DNA of 64,000 nt from CAZTHK01 sp964613215 (lineage in GTDB: Bacteria; Krumholzibacteriota; Krumholzibacteriia; Krumholzibacteriales; CAZTHK01). Under the pieces are notes generated by a model. The model worked only from the letters and a program-made list of their open reading frames with translations. It was not told where the DNA came from and did no database searches. How positions within the stretch are numbered: the stretch's first letter is position 1; the number at the start of each line of letters is the position of its first letter. The DNA lies in the NCBI GenBank assembly GCA_964613215.1, contig CAZTHK010000018.1, positions 1 through 64,000 of the forward strand, given 5' to 3'. The translations under genes and the position numbers were made by a program. This document shows, piece after piece, positions 26,367 through 35,142 of the stretch.

Positions 26367-27587
26367 ATGGATTTCCAACTTACCGAAGAGCAGAGAATAG
26401 TAAAGGATTCGATCAGAAGCTGGTGCAAAAAGAACATACCGCTTGAGCGGGTCAGGGAAATGGATAACAAAGGCTATCCCTATCCTCAGGATATACCAAA
26501 AGGGCTGGGAGAGCTGGGAGTAATTATGGGTACGGTGCCCACGGAGCACGGGGGGCAGGGTCTGGACTGGTTCACTCAGGCTCTGATAGCGGAAGAGATA
26601 GGTTATGCCGATCCGACTATCGCCTGTGCGGCCGCTTTCATGGCTGTAGGAACAGGCTGGGGTTTCAATCTGGATAAGTACTGTTCGCCCACAGTAAGGG
26701 AGATTGCAATCAAACCGGCTCTGAAAGGGGAGAAATTCGTAGGTGTAGCCACTACTGAACCGGGGGGAGGATCGGATGTAGCAGCTTTCAGATCAACAGC
26801 CGAAAAGGACGGTAACGAGTGGGTATTGAACGGGGAAAAGACCTTCATCAGCGGAGTGGAAGAGGCCAGGGAATGGGGCGGGGGTTACTGGGTAAATGTG
26901 CGTACCTCCCCTCCTCCGGAGGGTGCCCCTCACAAGAATATGACCTCCTTTTATGTTCCCATCGACTCTGAAGGTCTGGAGCCGGCTAAACCCTACCGGG
27001 ACGCCGGGAGAAACGCCCTCTCCACCGGCGGATTTATAATGGATAACGTAAGGATTCCCGATGAATACCAGCTGGGTGAGGAGGGAAAAGGCTTTTATCA
27101 CACCATGGAGGGATTCGATAACGCCAGATTGCTTATCGGAGCCAGTGCGGTGGGAGTGACTCAGCGTATTCTGGAAGAGGCTATGGAATATATAAAGGAA
27201 AGAAAAACATTCGGTAACCCTCTGGCCAAATACGAAGGCATACAGTTTGAACTGGTGGAGCTTTACAGGGAGATGGAAGCTACCCGCCTGTTGACCTACA
27301 AGACGGCATGGATGCAGGATAAGCGTTACCAGGAAGGGACGTTCAAGCCCAAGGAGGTATCCAAGTGGATATCCATGATCAAGTGGAAGGCTCCTCATCT
27401 GGCTCTGGAGGCAGCCAATAAGGCCATGCACTGGCTGGGAGCAGCCGGATATTCCGATGAATATATGTTCGAAATGGCCTGGAGAGGGGTTATGTCCTAT
27501 TGTGTAGGGGCGGAGGGGGGAGAGAATATACAGAAGATCGTAATAGGACGGGAGCTGTTAGGTCCTGAATTCGTACCGTATAAATAG
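26367..27587 (+). CDS. Acyl-CoA dehydrogenase
   Basis: This 406-residue FAD-dependent enzyme of the acyl-CoA dehydrogenase family oxidises acyl-CoA to the 2,3-enoyl-CoA. Seen are FVGVATTEPGGGSDVAAF (FAD/substrate loop), WVLNGEKTFISG, the DNVRIPDEYQLGEEGKG segment, ERKTFGNPLAKYEGIQFEL and the C-terminal GAEGGENIQKIVIGREL, whose Glu is in the usual position of the catalytic base. An AAGGAG precedes the ATG. It is 43 bases after korB, so it probably acts on the acyl-CoA made by KorAB, as in branched-chain or aryl-propanoyl degradation. No electron-transfer flavoprotein genes are nearby. Confidence 0.88.
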   Translation: MDFQLTEEQRIVKDSIRSWCKKNIPLERVREMDNKGYPYPQDIPKGLGELGVIMGTVPTEHGGQGLDWFTQALIAEEIGYADPTIACAAAFMAVGTGWGFNLDKYCSPTVREIAIKPALKGEKFVGVATTEPGGGSDVAAFRSTAEKDGNEWVLNGEKTFISGVEEAREWGGGYWVNVRTSPPPEGAPHKNMTSFYVPIDSEGLEPAKPYRDAGRNALSTGGFIMDNVRIPDEYQLGEEGKGFYHTMEGFDNARLLIGASAVGVTQRILEEAMEYIKERKTFGNPLAKYEGIQFELVELYREMEATRLLTYKTAWMQDKRYQEGTFKPKEVSKWISMIKWKAPHLALEAANKAMHWLGAAGYSDEYMFEMAWRGVMSYCVGAEGGENIQKIVIGRELLGPEFVPYK

Positions 27588-27801
27588 AGTGCTTGCAGCT
27601 ATGCTGGAAATTGATAAAAGACAAGCTATCATCTGATATCAGAAGGATAATTTTCCTTTTGCACTAACGGTATAAATATATTATTTATAGTTAAATGTGT
27701 AATTGGGCTGGATCGGCGTGTTGCGGGCAAGCACTGGACGGATCATTGAGATTGATTCTTTTCTGAAACCGGTTATGAAAGGTTAACAAGAACTTTAAGA
27801 T

Positions 27802-29535
27802 ATGGATCGCATCCTTACCCGAATCGAAAAAATCGGCAATAGATTGCCTCACCCCTTCTGGATTTTCTTCTATCTGACTGTCCTGGTTCTCATCCTGTCC
27901 GCCTTCACCGAACTGATCGGTGTTTCGGTGACCCATCCGGTAACCGGCGAAGTGGTAACCCCACAGAATCTTATCTCCCAATGGGGGCTCCAGAGATTCG
28001 TTCTGGAAATGGTGACCAATTTCTCCCATTTCGCTCCTATGGGCCTTGTCCTGGTGATGCTGATGGGAGTTTCGCTGGCGGTGCACTCGGGACTACTGGA
28101 GACACTACTGGGCCGCCTTACCCAGGTCCCCCGGATCATGATATTCCCCATAATCGTGGTCACCGGGATCATGGGCAATCTTGCCTCGGATGCCGGTATA
28201 GTGGTGGTTCCGCCTCTCGCCGCGGTGGCCTTCAAGAAATTGGACATGAATCCGCTGGCCGGGATTATTCTGGCCTACGCCTCGTGCACTGCCGGTTTCA
28301 CGGCCACACTGATCCCCCGCGGCACAGATGTTCTTCTGGCCGGATTCACCAACGAGGCACTGGAGGATCCAAGCAAATTTGTTGGTGCTACCGCAAACCT
28401 CTATTTCATGATCGCTTCCGTAGTTATGCTGGCGGTGGTCCTGGCCTGGGTGGGAAAGAAGTTCACCGTACCCGCCTGTGGCGAGGCTCCCCCCCCGGAT
28501 GATCCCATCGAGACGGATGCCAGCGACGGCCGGGCCCAGAAGAAAGGCCTGCGCTGGGCACTGGTTGCTCTGGGCATATATACAGCTATCGCTCTCATGT
28601 CACTGATACCGGAGGGCGGGTTTCTGCGCTACGATCTCTCGGATGTGGAAAAAGTGGTCCGCAGGCAAGTGCCTGAGGAGAAACAGTTGCAGCGGATTAT
28701 GGGAGAAACTGACATTACCGCCGAGAATGGAGTGAGGAAATATTCGGTGGTTTACCAGGATCAGAGGCTGCCGCTGGAGGATGTGGACGCGGAAAACTGG
28801 CGCGACGGAGCAACCGCGCGTATCTATATCCCGAAGGAAGATCAGAGGGTGGATATCAGCAGAGCGGTCCGGATCGATATCATGCCGGAAGTGATGCGGG
28901 GGCCCTTCTTCCGTGGGATGGTGGCCATACTGTTCTTCTTCTTCGCCATACCCGGGATTATCTATGGGATCTGTGTGGGCAAGATCAAGAAGCTGGCCGA
29001 TATCCCTGCCATGATGGTCAAAAGTGTGAAGGGAATCGCCGGACTGATAGTACTGATGCTTATGATAGGGCAGTTCGTTGCCCTGTTCCAGTGGTCCAAT
29101 CTTGACCGGATAGTGGCCATCGGGGGCGCCAACCTGCTGAACCAGATGAGGCTGCAGGGATGGCCCCTGCTGGTGGTGACCTCCATAACCGTAATGGGAT
29201 TGAACGTATTTCTCGGTTCCAGCTCGGCCAAGTGGGCCATGCTTGCCCCTATCGTGGTACCCATGTTCCTGCTGCTGGACCCCCCCATCGCCCCCGCTGT
29301 TTCGCAGCTGGCCTACCGTATCGGAGACTCCACCACCAACGGCATCTCCCCACTGTACCCATATTTCCCCCTTGCCCTTGGCTGGATCAGGCAATACCGC
29401 AAGGATGCAGGAATAGGAACACTGATCAGGCTTCTGCTGCCTTATGCGGTATTCACCGGGATCGCATGGATCATACTGCTGATTATCTGGTACCTGCTCG
29501 GAATTCCCGTCGGCCCGGGAGAGGCAATACATTAA
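27802..29535 (+). CDS. AbgT family transporter with enlarged loop
   Basis: This 577-residue polytopic transporter is recognised as AbgT-type by RLPHPFWIFFYLTVLV, LVLVMLMGVSLAVHSGLLE, ASDAGIVVVPPLAA, CTAGFTATLIPRGTDVLL and the C-terminal GDSTTNGISPLYPYFPLAL. Family members export or import p-aminobenzoyl-glutamate, sulfonamides or short peptides. E. coli AbgT is about 510 residues; the excess is a hydrophilic stretch at about 272-365 (YDLSDVEKVVRRQVPEEK onward) between two membrane segments, predicted to lie outside. It stands alone, about 210 bases after the acyl-CoA dehydrogenase, with no strong ribosome site. The substrate cannot be predicted. Confidence 0.85.
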   Translation: MDRILTRIEKIGNRLPHPFWIFFYLTVLVLILSAFTELIGVSVTHPVTGEVVTPQNLISQWGLQRFVLEMVTNFSHFAPMGLVLVMLMGVSLAVHSGLLETLLGRLTQVPRIMIFPIIVVTGIMGNLASDAGIVVVPPLAAVAFKKLDMNPLAGIILAYASCTAGFTATLIPRGTDVLLAGFTNEALEDPSKFVGATANLYFMIASVVMLAVVLAWVGKKFTVPACGEAPPPDDPIETDASDGRAQKKGLRWALVALGIYTAIALMSLIPEGGFLRYDLSDVEKVVRRQVPEEKQLQRIMGETDITAENGVRKYSVVYQDQRLPLEDVDAENWRDGATARIYIPKEDQRVDISRAVRIDIMPEVMRGPFFRGMVAILFFFFAIPGIIYGICVGKIKKLADIPAMMVKSVKGIAGLIVLMLMIGQFVALFQWSNLDRIVAIGGANLLNQMRLQGWPLLVVTSITVMGLNVFLGSSSAKWAMLAPIVVPMFLLLDPPIAPAVSQLAYRIGDSTTNGISPLYPYFPLALGWIRQYRKDAGIGTLIRLLLPYAVFTGIAWIILLIIWYLLGIPVGPGEAIH

Positions 29536-29783
29536 GGGTAGCAGCAATAAAGCTAATTCAAGTATTACCTGTTCAATCTGCCTTTCTTTTACCTTTTCGC
29601 TGGAATAAGAGAGTATGGGAAGCTGTTCTTCCGGGGCCTCTAATCCTCACAACCGGATAATAATTATATATGATTTATCCCTGCCACTCCTCCACCCTTA
29701 GGTGCTGAGTGGAGGTGCAGAAAGCGTTCCGCGGGCAATCCGCTGAGGAGGAAAACCCTTCCGGACTATCGCCTGACGGATAT

Positions 29784-31091
29784 TTAATAGGAGAAGAGTT
29801 CATAATGGATCTGTCGTTCCGGAACCCCGGCGGCGAGCAGATCAGCCTCAAGTTTCCTGATCATCGGCGGCGGGCCACAGATGAAAAACTCGCAGCGGGA
29901 GAGATTCCCCTCCAGCTTCCTCTGCAGCAGCTTGATGTCTATGTGTCCCGTCTCCAGCTCCTGGTGCGTTTCAACCCCGCTGAGCACGTGGACTACTTCG
30001 ATGTGTCCCGCCCCTTCTATCTCTTCCCGTAGAGCTATATCCTTTTCGAACCGGTTGCCCCAGAAGAGATAAGCCTCTCTTTCGGGCATCCTTTCCAGCT
30101 CGTCGATGATCCTCCTGAACGGAGTCACCCCGATTCCTCCGGCCAGCATCACCACGGGACGCCGGGTGGTCAGGGCCTCCCGCCCGAAGACTCCGTAGGG
30201 GCCGTCTACCAGCAACCGGTCCCCCGGCTCCACCTTCTGAAGCCGGCCGGTCACCCGGCCGATGGCTTTCACCGTGATGCAGATCTCCCCGCTGGCGGGA
30301 TCGTGCCTGGAGATGGTGAACGGCCTGGACGGGCATGTCCGGCAGCGTCTGAAGAAAGCAAACTGCGCAGCCGCAGGCCTCAGCCTTCTCCGGAGGGGCC
30401 TCATGGTGATATCGGTCACCCTGTCGGCGGCCTGCCGGGCGCTGACCACTTGGTAGACGGCGCTGAATACCCCCAGCCTTGCCGGGATCCGCCAGATATA
30501 GAATAGCCCCGCAGCAACGAACAGCCCCTGCCAGACATACCTGAGGCCGGTCCCGCCCAGCGTCACGCCGATGGGGTAGCCGTGAACGAAGGCCATGGGG
30601 AGCAGCAGGTAACTGCTCAGGTGAGTCAGATACCAGGTGTCCTGTCGCATCCCGGACCGAAGGTAGACGCTTGAAACCACCAGATAGAGGAGAACTGCCA
30701 GAGCGGCTATGCCGAGGGGGACCAGGATGTGAAGTGGCTCAGGCAGACCGGTGGAGAAGAGCAGGATCCCTTTCTTCTCGAGATAGTATGGAGTGAGGAA
30801 CACAGGATGCAGAAGAATCAGCAGCCCGACCGAGATACCGATCCACCGGTGGAGCCTGATCAGCCAGAGATAGTCGGGAGTGGCCCATCGCGCCGCCGCC
30901 TGGCGGTATCCCAGCAAAAACTGCCAGAAGATCAGCATGGTTCCGCACAGCGAACCTATCTTGGCCAGAAGCTTCCAGGCATTCAGCTGAACCGAGGGCT
31001 CGTTGAGGCGTATGAAGAAGGCCGGCGCGGCCGAGGTCGCCGCGATCAGGCACACCAGCATGATCTTTCTTCGTATCAGCGGGTTGCGCAT
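29784..31091 (-). CDS. Ferric-reductase-like flavocytochrome with FAD/NAD(P)H domain
   Basis: This 435-residue protein has about six hydrophobic segments in residues 8-205 with histidines suited to haem binding (RLHRWIG, LLHPVFL, YLTHLSSY, AFVHGYPIG), as in the ferric reductase/NADPH oxidase transmembrane family. Residues about 215-435 form a ferredoxin-NADP reductase-type module: SRPFTIS for FAD, GDRLLVDGPYG, MLAGGIGVTPF for NAD(P)H and FFICGPPPMI. It would pass electrons from NAD(P)H through FAD across the membrane. An AAGGAG lies five bases before the ATG. The gene is visibly richer in G+C than its neighbours and stands alone, so recent acquisition is possible. The electron acceptor is unknown. 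Confidence 0.82.
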   Translation of the reverse strand: MRNPLIRRKIMLVCLIAATSAAPAFFIRLNEPSVQLNAWKLLAKIGSLCGTMLIFWQFLLGYRQAAARWATPDYLWLIRLHRWIGISVGLLILLHPVFLTPYYLEKKGILLFSTGLPEPLHILVPLGIAALAVLLYLVVSSVYLRSGMRQDTWYLTHLSSYLLLPMAFVHGYPIGVTLGGTGLRYVWQGLFVAAGLFYIWRIPARLGVFSAVYQVVSARQAADRVTDITMRPLRRRLRPAAAQFAFFRRCRTCPSRPFTISRHDPASGEICITVKAIGRVTGRLQKVEPGDRLLVDGPYGVFGREALTTRRPVVMLAGGIGVTPFRRIIDELERMPEREAYLFWGNRFEKDIALREEIEGAGHIEVVHVLSGVETHQELETGHIDIKLLQRKLEGNLSRCEFFICGPPPMIRKLEADLLAAGVPERQIHYELFSY

Positions 31092-31424
31092 CGCACTCCT
31101 TCGTAAGAGGGGGGGGTATGTCTGTGTATTTCGAAGTTGCCATTCATTAAATTTTTAACCTGCCACTTATTAAGCCCTTTCTGTTGTTGTCGGGCTAGCA
31201 TACCAGAGCGGCAGTTTTGATTCAACGATTCGAGCACATTTTTCTCAAATTATCAAAACATAATCAGTACCCGCTTCTTTCCGGTGGGCTTGCCTTCCAC
31301 TGTCAGGCAATGGATAAACTGAACATTATCAATCAAATCTGCTTGCCCCTGATGTTCGTCCTTACGACAGGCATCGGCGGCAACACCAAGCATGCCCCGT
31401 TCGGATTCCGTTGCTGGGCTACTA
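31092..31424. other. Intergenic region, no gene seen
   Basis: About 330 bases lie between the start of the flavocytochrome gene and the stop of the isochorismatase gene, both on the minus strand. The part next to 31092 should hold the flavocytochrome promoter. No gene, repeat or clear hairpin is seen. Confidence 0.3.
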
Positions 31425-32084
31425 CTACTTTGTGAGCTGCGCTTCAATATCGGCGCAGGTTGTCACGTAAGAAAAGCCAAACGCGAGGTTAAGGAGACTG
31501 GCCAGATGCATCTCTTCACTGATGGAACCGGTTCCATCCGCGGGGAAGAACACACGGTAGTCCCGGTAGTATGCATCCCTTGCCGTCGATTCGCAGCACA
31601 GGTTGGTCATAATACCGGAGATGACAAGGTCTTCTACCTTTAAGCAGCGCAACACAGTCTCCAGATCCGTGTTGTAGAAAGCCGAGTACCGGTGTTTGGA
31701 AACCACCTTTTCGCCCGGCATCGGAGCCAAATCCGGATGAATCCCGCTCTCGGGGCTGCCTTCGATGCACTTGCCCTGCCACCACCATCCCATAATCCCG
31801 CTGTCGAGATCAGCAGGATGGTGAACGTGCCGGGTAAAGATCACGGGGCGCCCTGCCCGGCGAAAGGAAAGTGCCAGGCGTTTTACCATCGGCAGGATTG
31901 CTACTCCGCCACAGGTGAAGGTGGGCGATGCGGGATCAAGGAAAAAGTGCTGCATGTCTATCACCAGCAGGGCACTCGCTGTAGCTTTTAACCGCATCCC
32001 GTGCTGGTTGTAAGAACGTATCCGCTTCAACCAGGCCACGGCTTTAGATTCTATATTTTCGGCCGTCGCATATGGTTCCACCAT
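31425..32084 (-). CDS. Isochorismatase-family cysteine hydrolase
   Basis: This protein of about 219 residues belongs to the isochorismatase fold. The triad is visible: Asp in LLVIDMQHFF, Lys in VVSKHRYSAF and Cys in GIMTNLCCESTARDA. The cis-peptide segment before the Cys (ISGIMTN) is typical. Members cleave nicotinamide, N-carbamoyl amides or isochorismate, and the sequence alone does not tell which. ATG 32084 is chosen because GGAGG sits five bases upstream; the frame opens a little earlier at 32099. It appears to be a single-gene unit. Confidence 0.82.
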   Translation of the reverse strand: MVEPYATAENIESKAVAWLKRIRSYNQHGMRLKATASALLVIDMQHFFLDPASPTFTCGGVAILPMVKRLALSFRRAGRPVIFTRHVHHPADLDSGIMGWWWQGKCIEGSPESGIHPDLAPMPGEKVVSKHRYSAFYNTDLETVLRCLKVEDLVISGIMTNLCCESTARDAYYRDYRVFFPADGTGSISEEMHLASLLNLAFGFSYVTTCADIEAQLTK

Positions 32085-32270
32085 TTTTCCTCCAGTCATT
32101 ATCTTCTTTTGTCAACGGTCCCGATAAGCGTTGAACAGTACTCGCCCGCTTATATGGAATAGTCAGATTGGTCCCTCTATAACCGTCCAGCAGTGAATGT
32201 CTGCTGCGTAGATCTGTTAGATAATTGCAGTATAATCTCACTGTATAATACTATCAAACCTGATTTATTA

Positions 32271-34274
32271 TCACAATATACTAAGCGGATCCACATCCCA
32301 CTGCAGGTCGGTGCGCTTGATGGCGGAGAGGGCTCTGGTACTTTCTGCGATTATCTCCCGCTTTCCGGAGTCGGGCAGTGATTTTGCCCTTACTATAATG
32401 TGCATACGGTATTTACCCCTGAGTTTCTCTATCAGTGCCGGGGCGGGGCCCAGTATCTCTATTCCGGTGCCGCACGATTTCTCCAGATTCTCCGCTACCT
32501 TCTCTGCTCCCTTGCGGACATTCGAATGGGAAGATGAGGATAGGGTAAGCAGTATGAGCTCACCGGCCGGGGGATATCCCAGATCCTTTCTGAAATCCAG
32601 CTCCACCCCTGCAAAACCCGGGAAGTCGAACCTGGCCAGATGCTTGAACACGTAGTTTTCAGGGGAGTAGGTCTGAACGATTACCCTTCCCCTTTCCTTC
32701 CCCCGGCCTGTTCTGCCGGCGGCCTGGTAGAGCAACTGGAATGTTCTCTCCGCAGCCCTGTAGTCGGGAAAGCCCAGTCCAAGATCGGCAAGCAGCACAC
32801 CCACCACAGTCACCCCGGGATAGTGATGCCCCTTGGCTACCATCTGGGTACCCAGAAGGATGTTGGCCTCTTCTTCCGAGAATGTCTCAAGTACCTTCCG
32901 GTGGCCGCTCTTTCCCCTGGTGGTGTCGAAATCCATCCTGGCTATCCTGGCCCCTGGCAGCAGGTTTGAGAGCTCCATCTCAACTCTCTGGGTACCAGAG
33001 CCTGCGTAACGCATGGCGAACTCCCCGCACTTCCTGCATTTCTCCGGAGGCTTTATTTCATAATCACAGTAGTGGCATCTGAGCCTGTGTCCCCGGCTGT
33101 GGTAGGTAAGGGATATGGAGCAATTGGGGCATTTCTCGATATAACCGCATTCCCTGCACTGGGTATAATTGGCATGTCCCCTCCTGTTATGCAGCACTAT
33201 CGCCTGCTCCCCCCTGTTGATACAACCCTCCAGGGAACTCAGCAGTTCATCTGAAAAAAGTTCCTTCTTCCCCCTCATATCAACCAGCTCCAGGTCGGGC
33301 ATGTTCTTTTTCAGCGGCCGGGAACGAAGCTGCAGGTATTCGATCTTCCCCCGGTTAGCTTTACCGTAGCTCTCCAGAGACGGAGTGGCAGAGCCAAGGA
33401 CCAGCACGCACTTTTCCAGCTCAGCTCTCCGCTCGGCTACTGAAACGGCATGATAGTGTGGCTTCTCCTCCTGCTTGAATGAGTTGTCCTGCTCCTCATC
33501 CACAACTATTACAGAAAGGTTTTCCAGGGGAACAAAAACAGCCGAACGCGGTCCTATAACTACACTTACCTCTCCCCTCCTGGCCCTCTGCCAGATGGTA
33601 TGCCGCTGGGCTCCGGTAAGTCGGCTGTGAAGCACAGCCACTCTGTCTCCGAATCTCCTTCTGAACCTTGCGGTAGTCTGGGGGATGAGGGCGATTTCCG
33701 GTATCAGCACCAGCGCACTTTTTCTCCGGTTGAGAGCTTCCTCTATGGCGCGGAGGTAAACTTCGGTCTTTCCGCTCCCGGTTACACCGTGGAGGAGGAA
33801 AACCCTGTTCTCTCCCTTCAAGATAGCTTCCTTTATCCTGCCGAATGCCTCCTGCTGCTCCCTGTTAAGAATGGGGGATTCGATCTCGGAGGGGAACTTA
33901 TCTCTGTCTTTCTCTGACTTGAAACGGCCCTCCCCCTTGAGGCTTGCCGGCAGCATTGCTCTCAGAACCTCTCCCATGGTATGCACATAGTGGCGGGACA
34001 TCCATTCGGCCAGGCGCATGAGGTTTTCATCCAGCAGGGGCCGGGGGTCGACCAGCTTGTCTATCTCCCTGAGCTTGAACTTTACCCCTCCCCTCTGCCC
34101 GGGGAAGGAGACAGCATAGCCGGTCAATTTCCTTCTGCCGAATGGTACCGTTACCCTGCACCCGCAGCTTATCTTTTCCTCAAGACCCCGGGGACACCGG
34201 TAGGTGAACAGCTTATCCACAGGGAGGGGGAGGGCTACGTCGACCAGTGATGATTTGCCCGGTTTCTCTGTCAT
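32271..34274 (-). CDS. priA: Primosomal protein N', replication restart helicase PriA
   Basis: This 667-residue helicase restarts stalled forks by loading the replicative helicase. The N-terminal DNA-binding domain starts DVALPLPVDKLFTYRCP; the helicase core has Walker A GVTGSGKTEVY (about 165), VVDEEQD as motif II (DEEQ, where E. coli has DEEH), GSATPSLES (motif III) and the C-terminal QAAGRTGRG (motif VI). Eight cysteines of the two zinc sites are present (CRECGYIEKCPNCS, CHYCDY, CRKCGE). It is slightly shorter than the 732-residue E. coli protein. It appears to be transcribed alone on the minus strand. Confidence 0.95.
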   Translation of the reverse strand: MTEKPGKSSLVDVALPLPVDKLFTYRCPRGLEEKISCGCRVTVPFGRRKLTGYAVSFPGQRGGVKFKLREIDKLVDPRPLLDENLMRLAEWMSRHYVHTMGEVLRAMLPASLKGEGRFKSEKDRDKFPSEIESPILNREQQEAFGRIKEAILKGENRVFLLHGVTGSGKTEVYLRAIEEALNRRKSALVLIPEIALIPQTTARFRRRFGDRVAVLHSRLTGAQRHTIWQRARRGEVSVVIGPRSAVFVPLENLSVIVVDEEQDNSFKQEEKPHYHAVSVAERRAELEKCVLVLGSATPSLESYGKANRGKIEYLQLRSRPLKKNMPDLELVDMRGKKELFSDELLSSLEGCINRGEQAIVLHNRRGHANYTQCRECGYIEKCPNCSISLTYHSRGHRLRCHYCDYEIKPPEKCRKCGEFAMRYAGSGTQRVEMELSNLLPGARIARMDFDTTRGKSGHRKVLETFSEEEANILLGTQMVAKGHHYPGVTVVGVLLADLGLGFPDYRAAERTFQLLYQAAGRTGRGKERGRVIVQTYSPENYVFKHLARFDFPGFAGVELDFRKDLGYPPAGELILLTLSSSSHSNVRKGAEKVAENLEKSCGTGIEILGPAPALIEKLRGKYRMHIIVRAKSLPDSGKREIIAESTRALSAIKRTDLQWDVDPLSIL

Positions 34275-34764
34275 AATAACACCATTATAATGCTCATATG
34301 CCCGGGCAACAATCTAAAACCGGCCTGGATTTTCTCTAAAACACAGGCCTGGGGTCTATTGCCTGTAATACAATCACTTAGCAGGATATGTTCATAGGTT
34401 GAACGGATAATTAAGTAGAAGTTCATACCTGTGATCGGCATCTCAGAATCCTCGCCCTGTGATCAGGCGTGGTTTCTTGATTCGAAGAATCAAATAGTGC
34501 GAACCCGGGGTTGGAACCGCGATCTTCCCGGTCGGCGAGAAATCGACCGCGGTTTTCACTGAACCTCAACGAATGGTTAAAGATCACAGAATCGCGGTAA
34601 TATGAACTTTCAGGAGCTAAGAGCCATAATACAATACATGCAGGAAGCTGCCGCTTCCTGCATGTATCGATAACGGTTGGAACGGATCAAAATATTACCA
34701 CCCTGCCCCGCCCGTCTTGCTTATCCAATTGTGCCGCATATATGGATGTCACTGCGGCCCAGTT
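34275..34764. other. Intergenic region with a strong inverted repeat
   Basis: About 490 bases lie between the priA start and the stop of the response regulator gene. No gene is supported. A T-arm-like stretch near 34500-34530 does not extend into a tRNA. The main structure is a perfect 15-bp inverted repeat at 34634-34667 (listed separately). Confidence 0.35.
34634..34667. repeat. Perfect 15-bp inverted repeat
   Basis: ATACATGCAGGAAGC (34634-34648) is followed by a TGCC loop and its exact complement (34653-34667). It lies about 98 bases downstream of the response regulator stop, but no run of T follows on either strand, so a simple rho-independent terminator is not certain. It may be a terminator of another type, a processing site or part of a dispersed repeat. 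Confidence 0.6.
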
Positions 34765-35142
34765 CTACTTGGCATACTCCAGCAGTTCCTGGATTCTTTC
34801 TATAAGCTTGTTGGGGCTGAAGGGCTTGATTACATAATCCTCCGCCCCCACCTCGTAACCCAGTCTCTTGTCGATATCCCTCCCCTTGGCGGTAAGCAGG
34901 ACTATGGGTATATTCTTGGTTACCGGATTCGACTTCAGTATCCTGCAGGCCTCATACCCGTCTATCCTGGGCATCATTATATCCAGCACTATCAGGTCCG
35001 GCTGTTCCTTCCTGGCTTTGTCCACCGCCTCTTCACCATTGGCGGCGGTCACCACCTGGTAGCCCTCCGCTCCCAGGCTGAATTCCAGAATCTGAGTAAT
35101 GTTTACCTCATCATCTACTACCAGGATCTTTCCCTTTTTCAT
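34765..35142 (-). CDS. Single-domain response regulator
   Basis: This 125-residue protein is a stand-alone CheY-like receiver: ILVVDDEVNITQ (acidic pair), phospho-acceptor Asp in LIVLDIMMPRIDGYEA, Thr in VLLTAKG and Lys in VIKPFSP. No output domain follows. It is the last gene of the five-gene signalling operon; its ATG overlaps the stop of the large kinase gene (ATGA), so it is probably phosphorylated by that kinase or its paralogue. The target could be a motor or another protein. Confidence 0.9.
   Translation of the reverse strand: MKKGKILVVDDEVNITQILEFSLGAEGYQVVTAANGEEAVDKARKEQPDLIVLDIMMPRIDGYEACRILKSNPVTKNIPIVLLTAKGRDIDKRLGYEVGAEDYVIKPFSPNKLIERIQELLEYAK

Noticed and set aside
29681..29722. 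Hairpin between the AbgT and flavocytochrome stops
   Set aside because: The stem has bulges and lacks a T-run; it may help termination of convergent genes but is not clear enough to call.
34490..34575. tRNA-like stretch (T-arm-like word on the minus strand)
   Set aside because: No acceptor stem, anticodon arm or CCA end can be paired around it.
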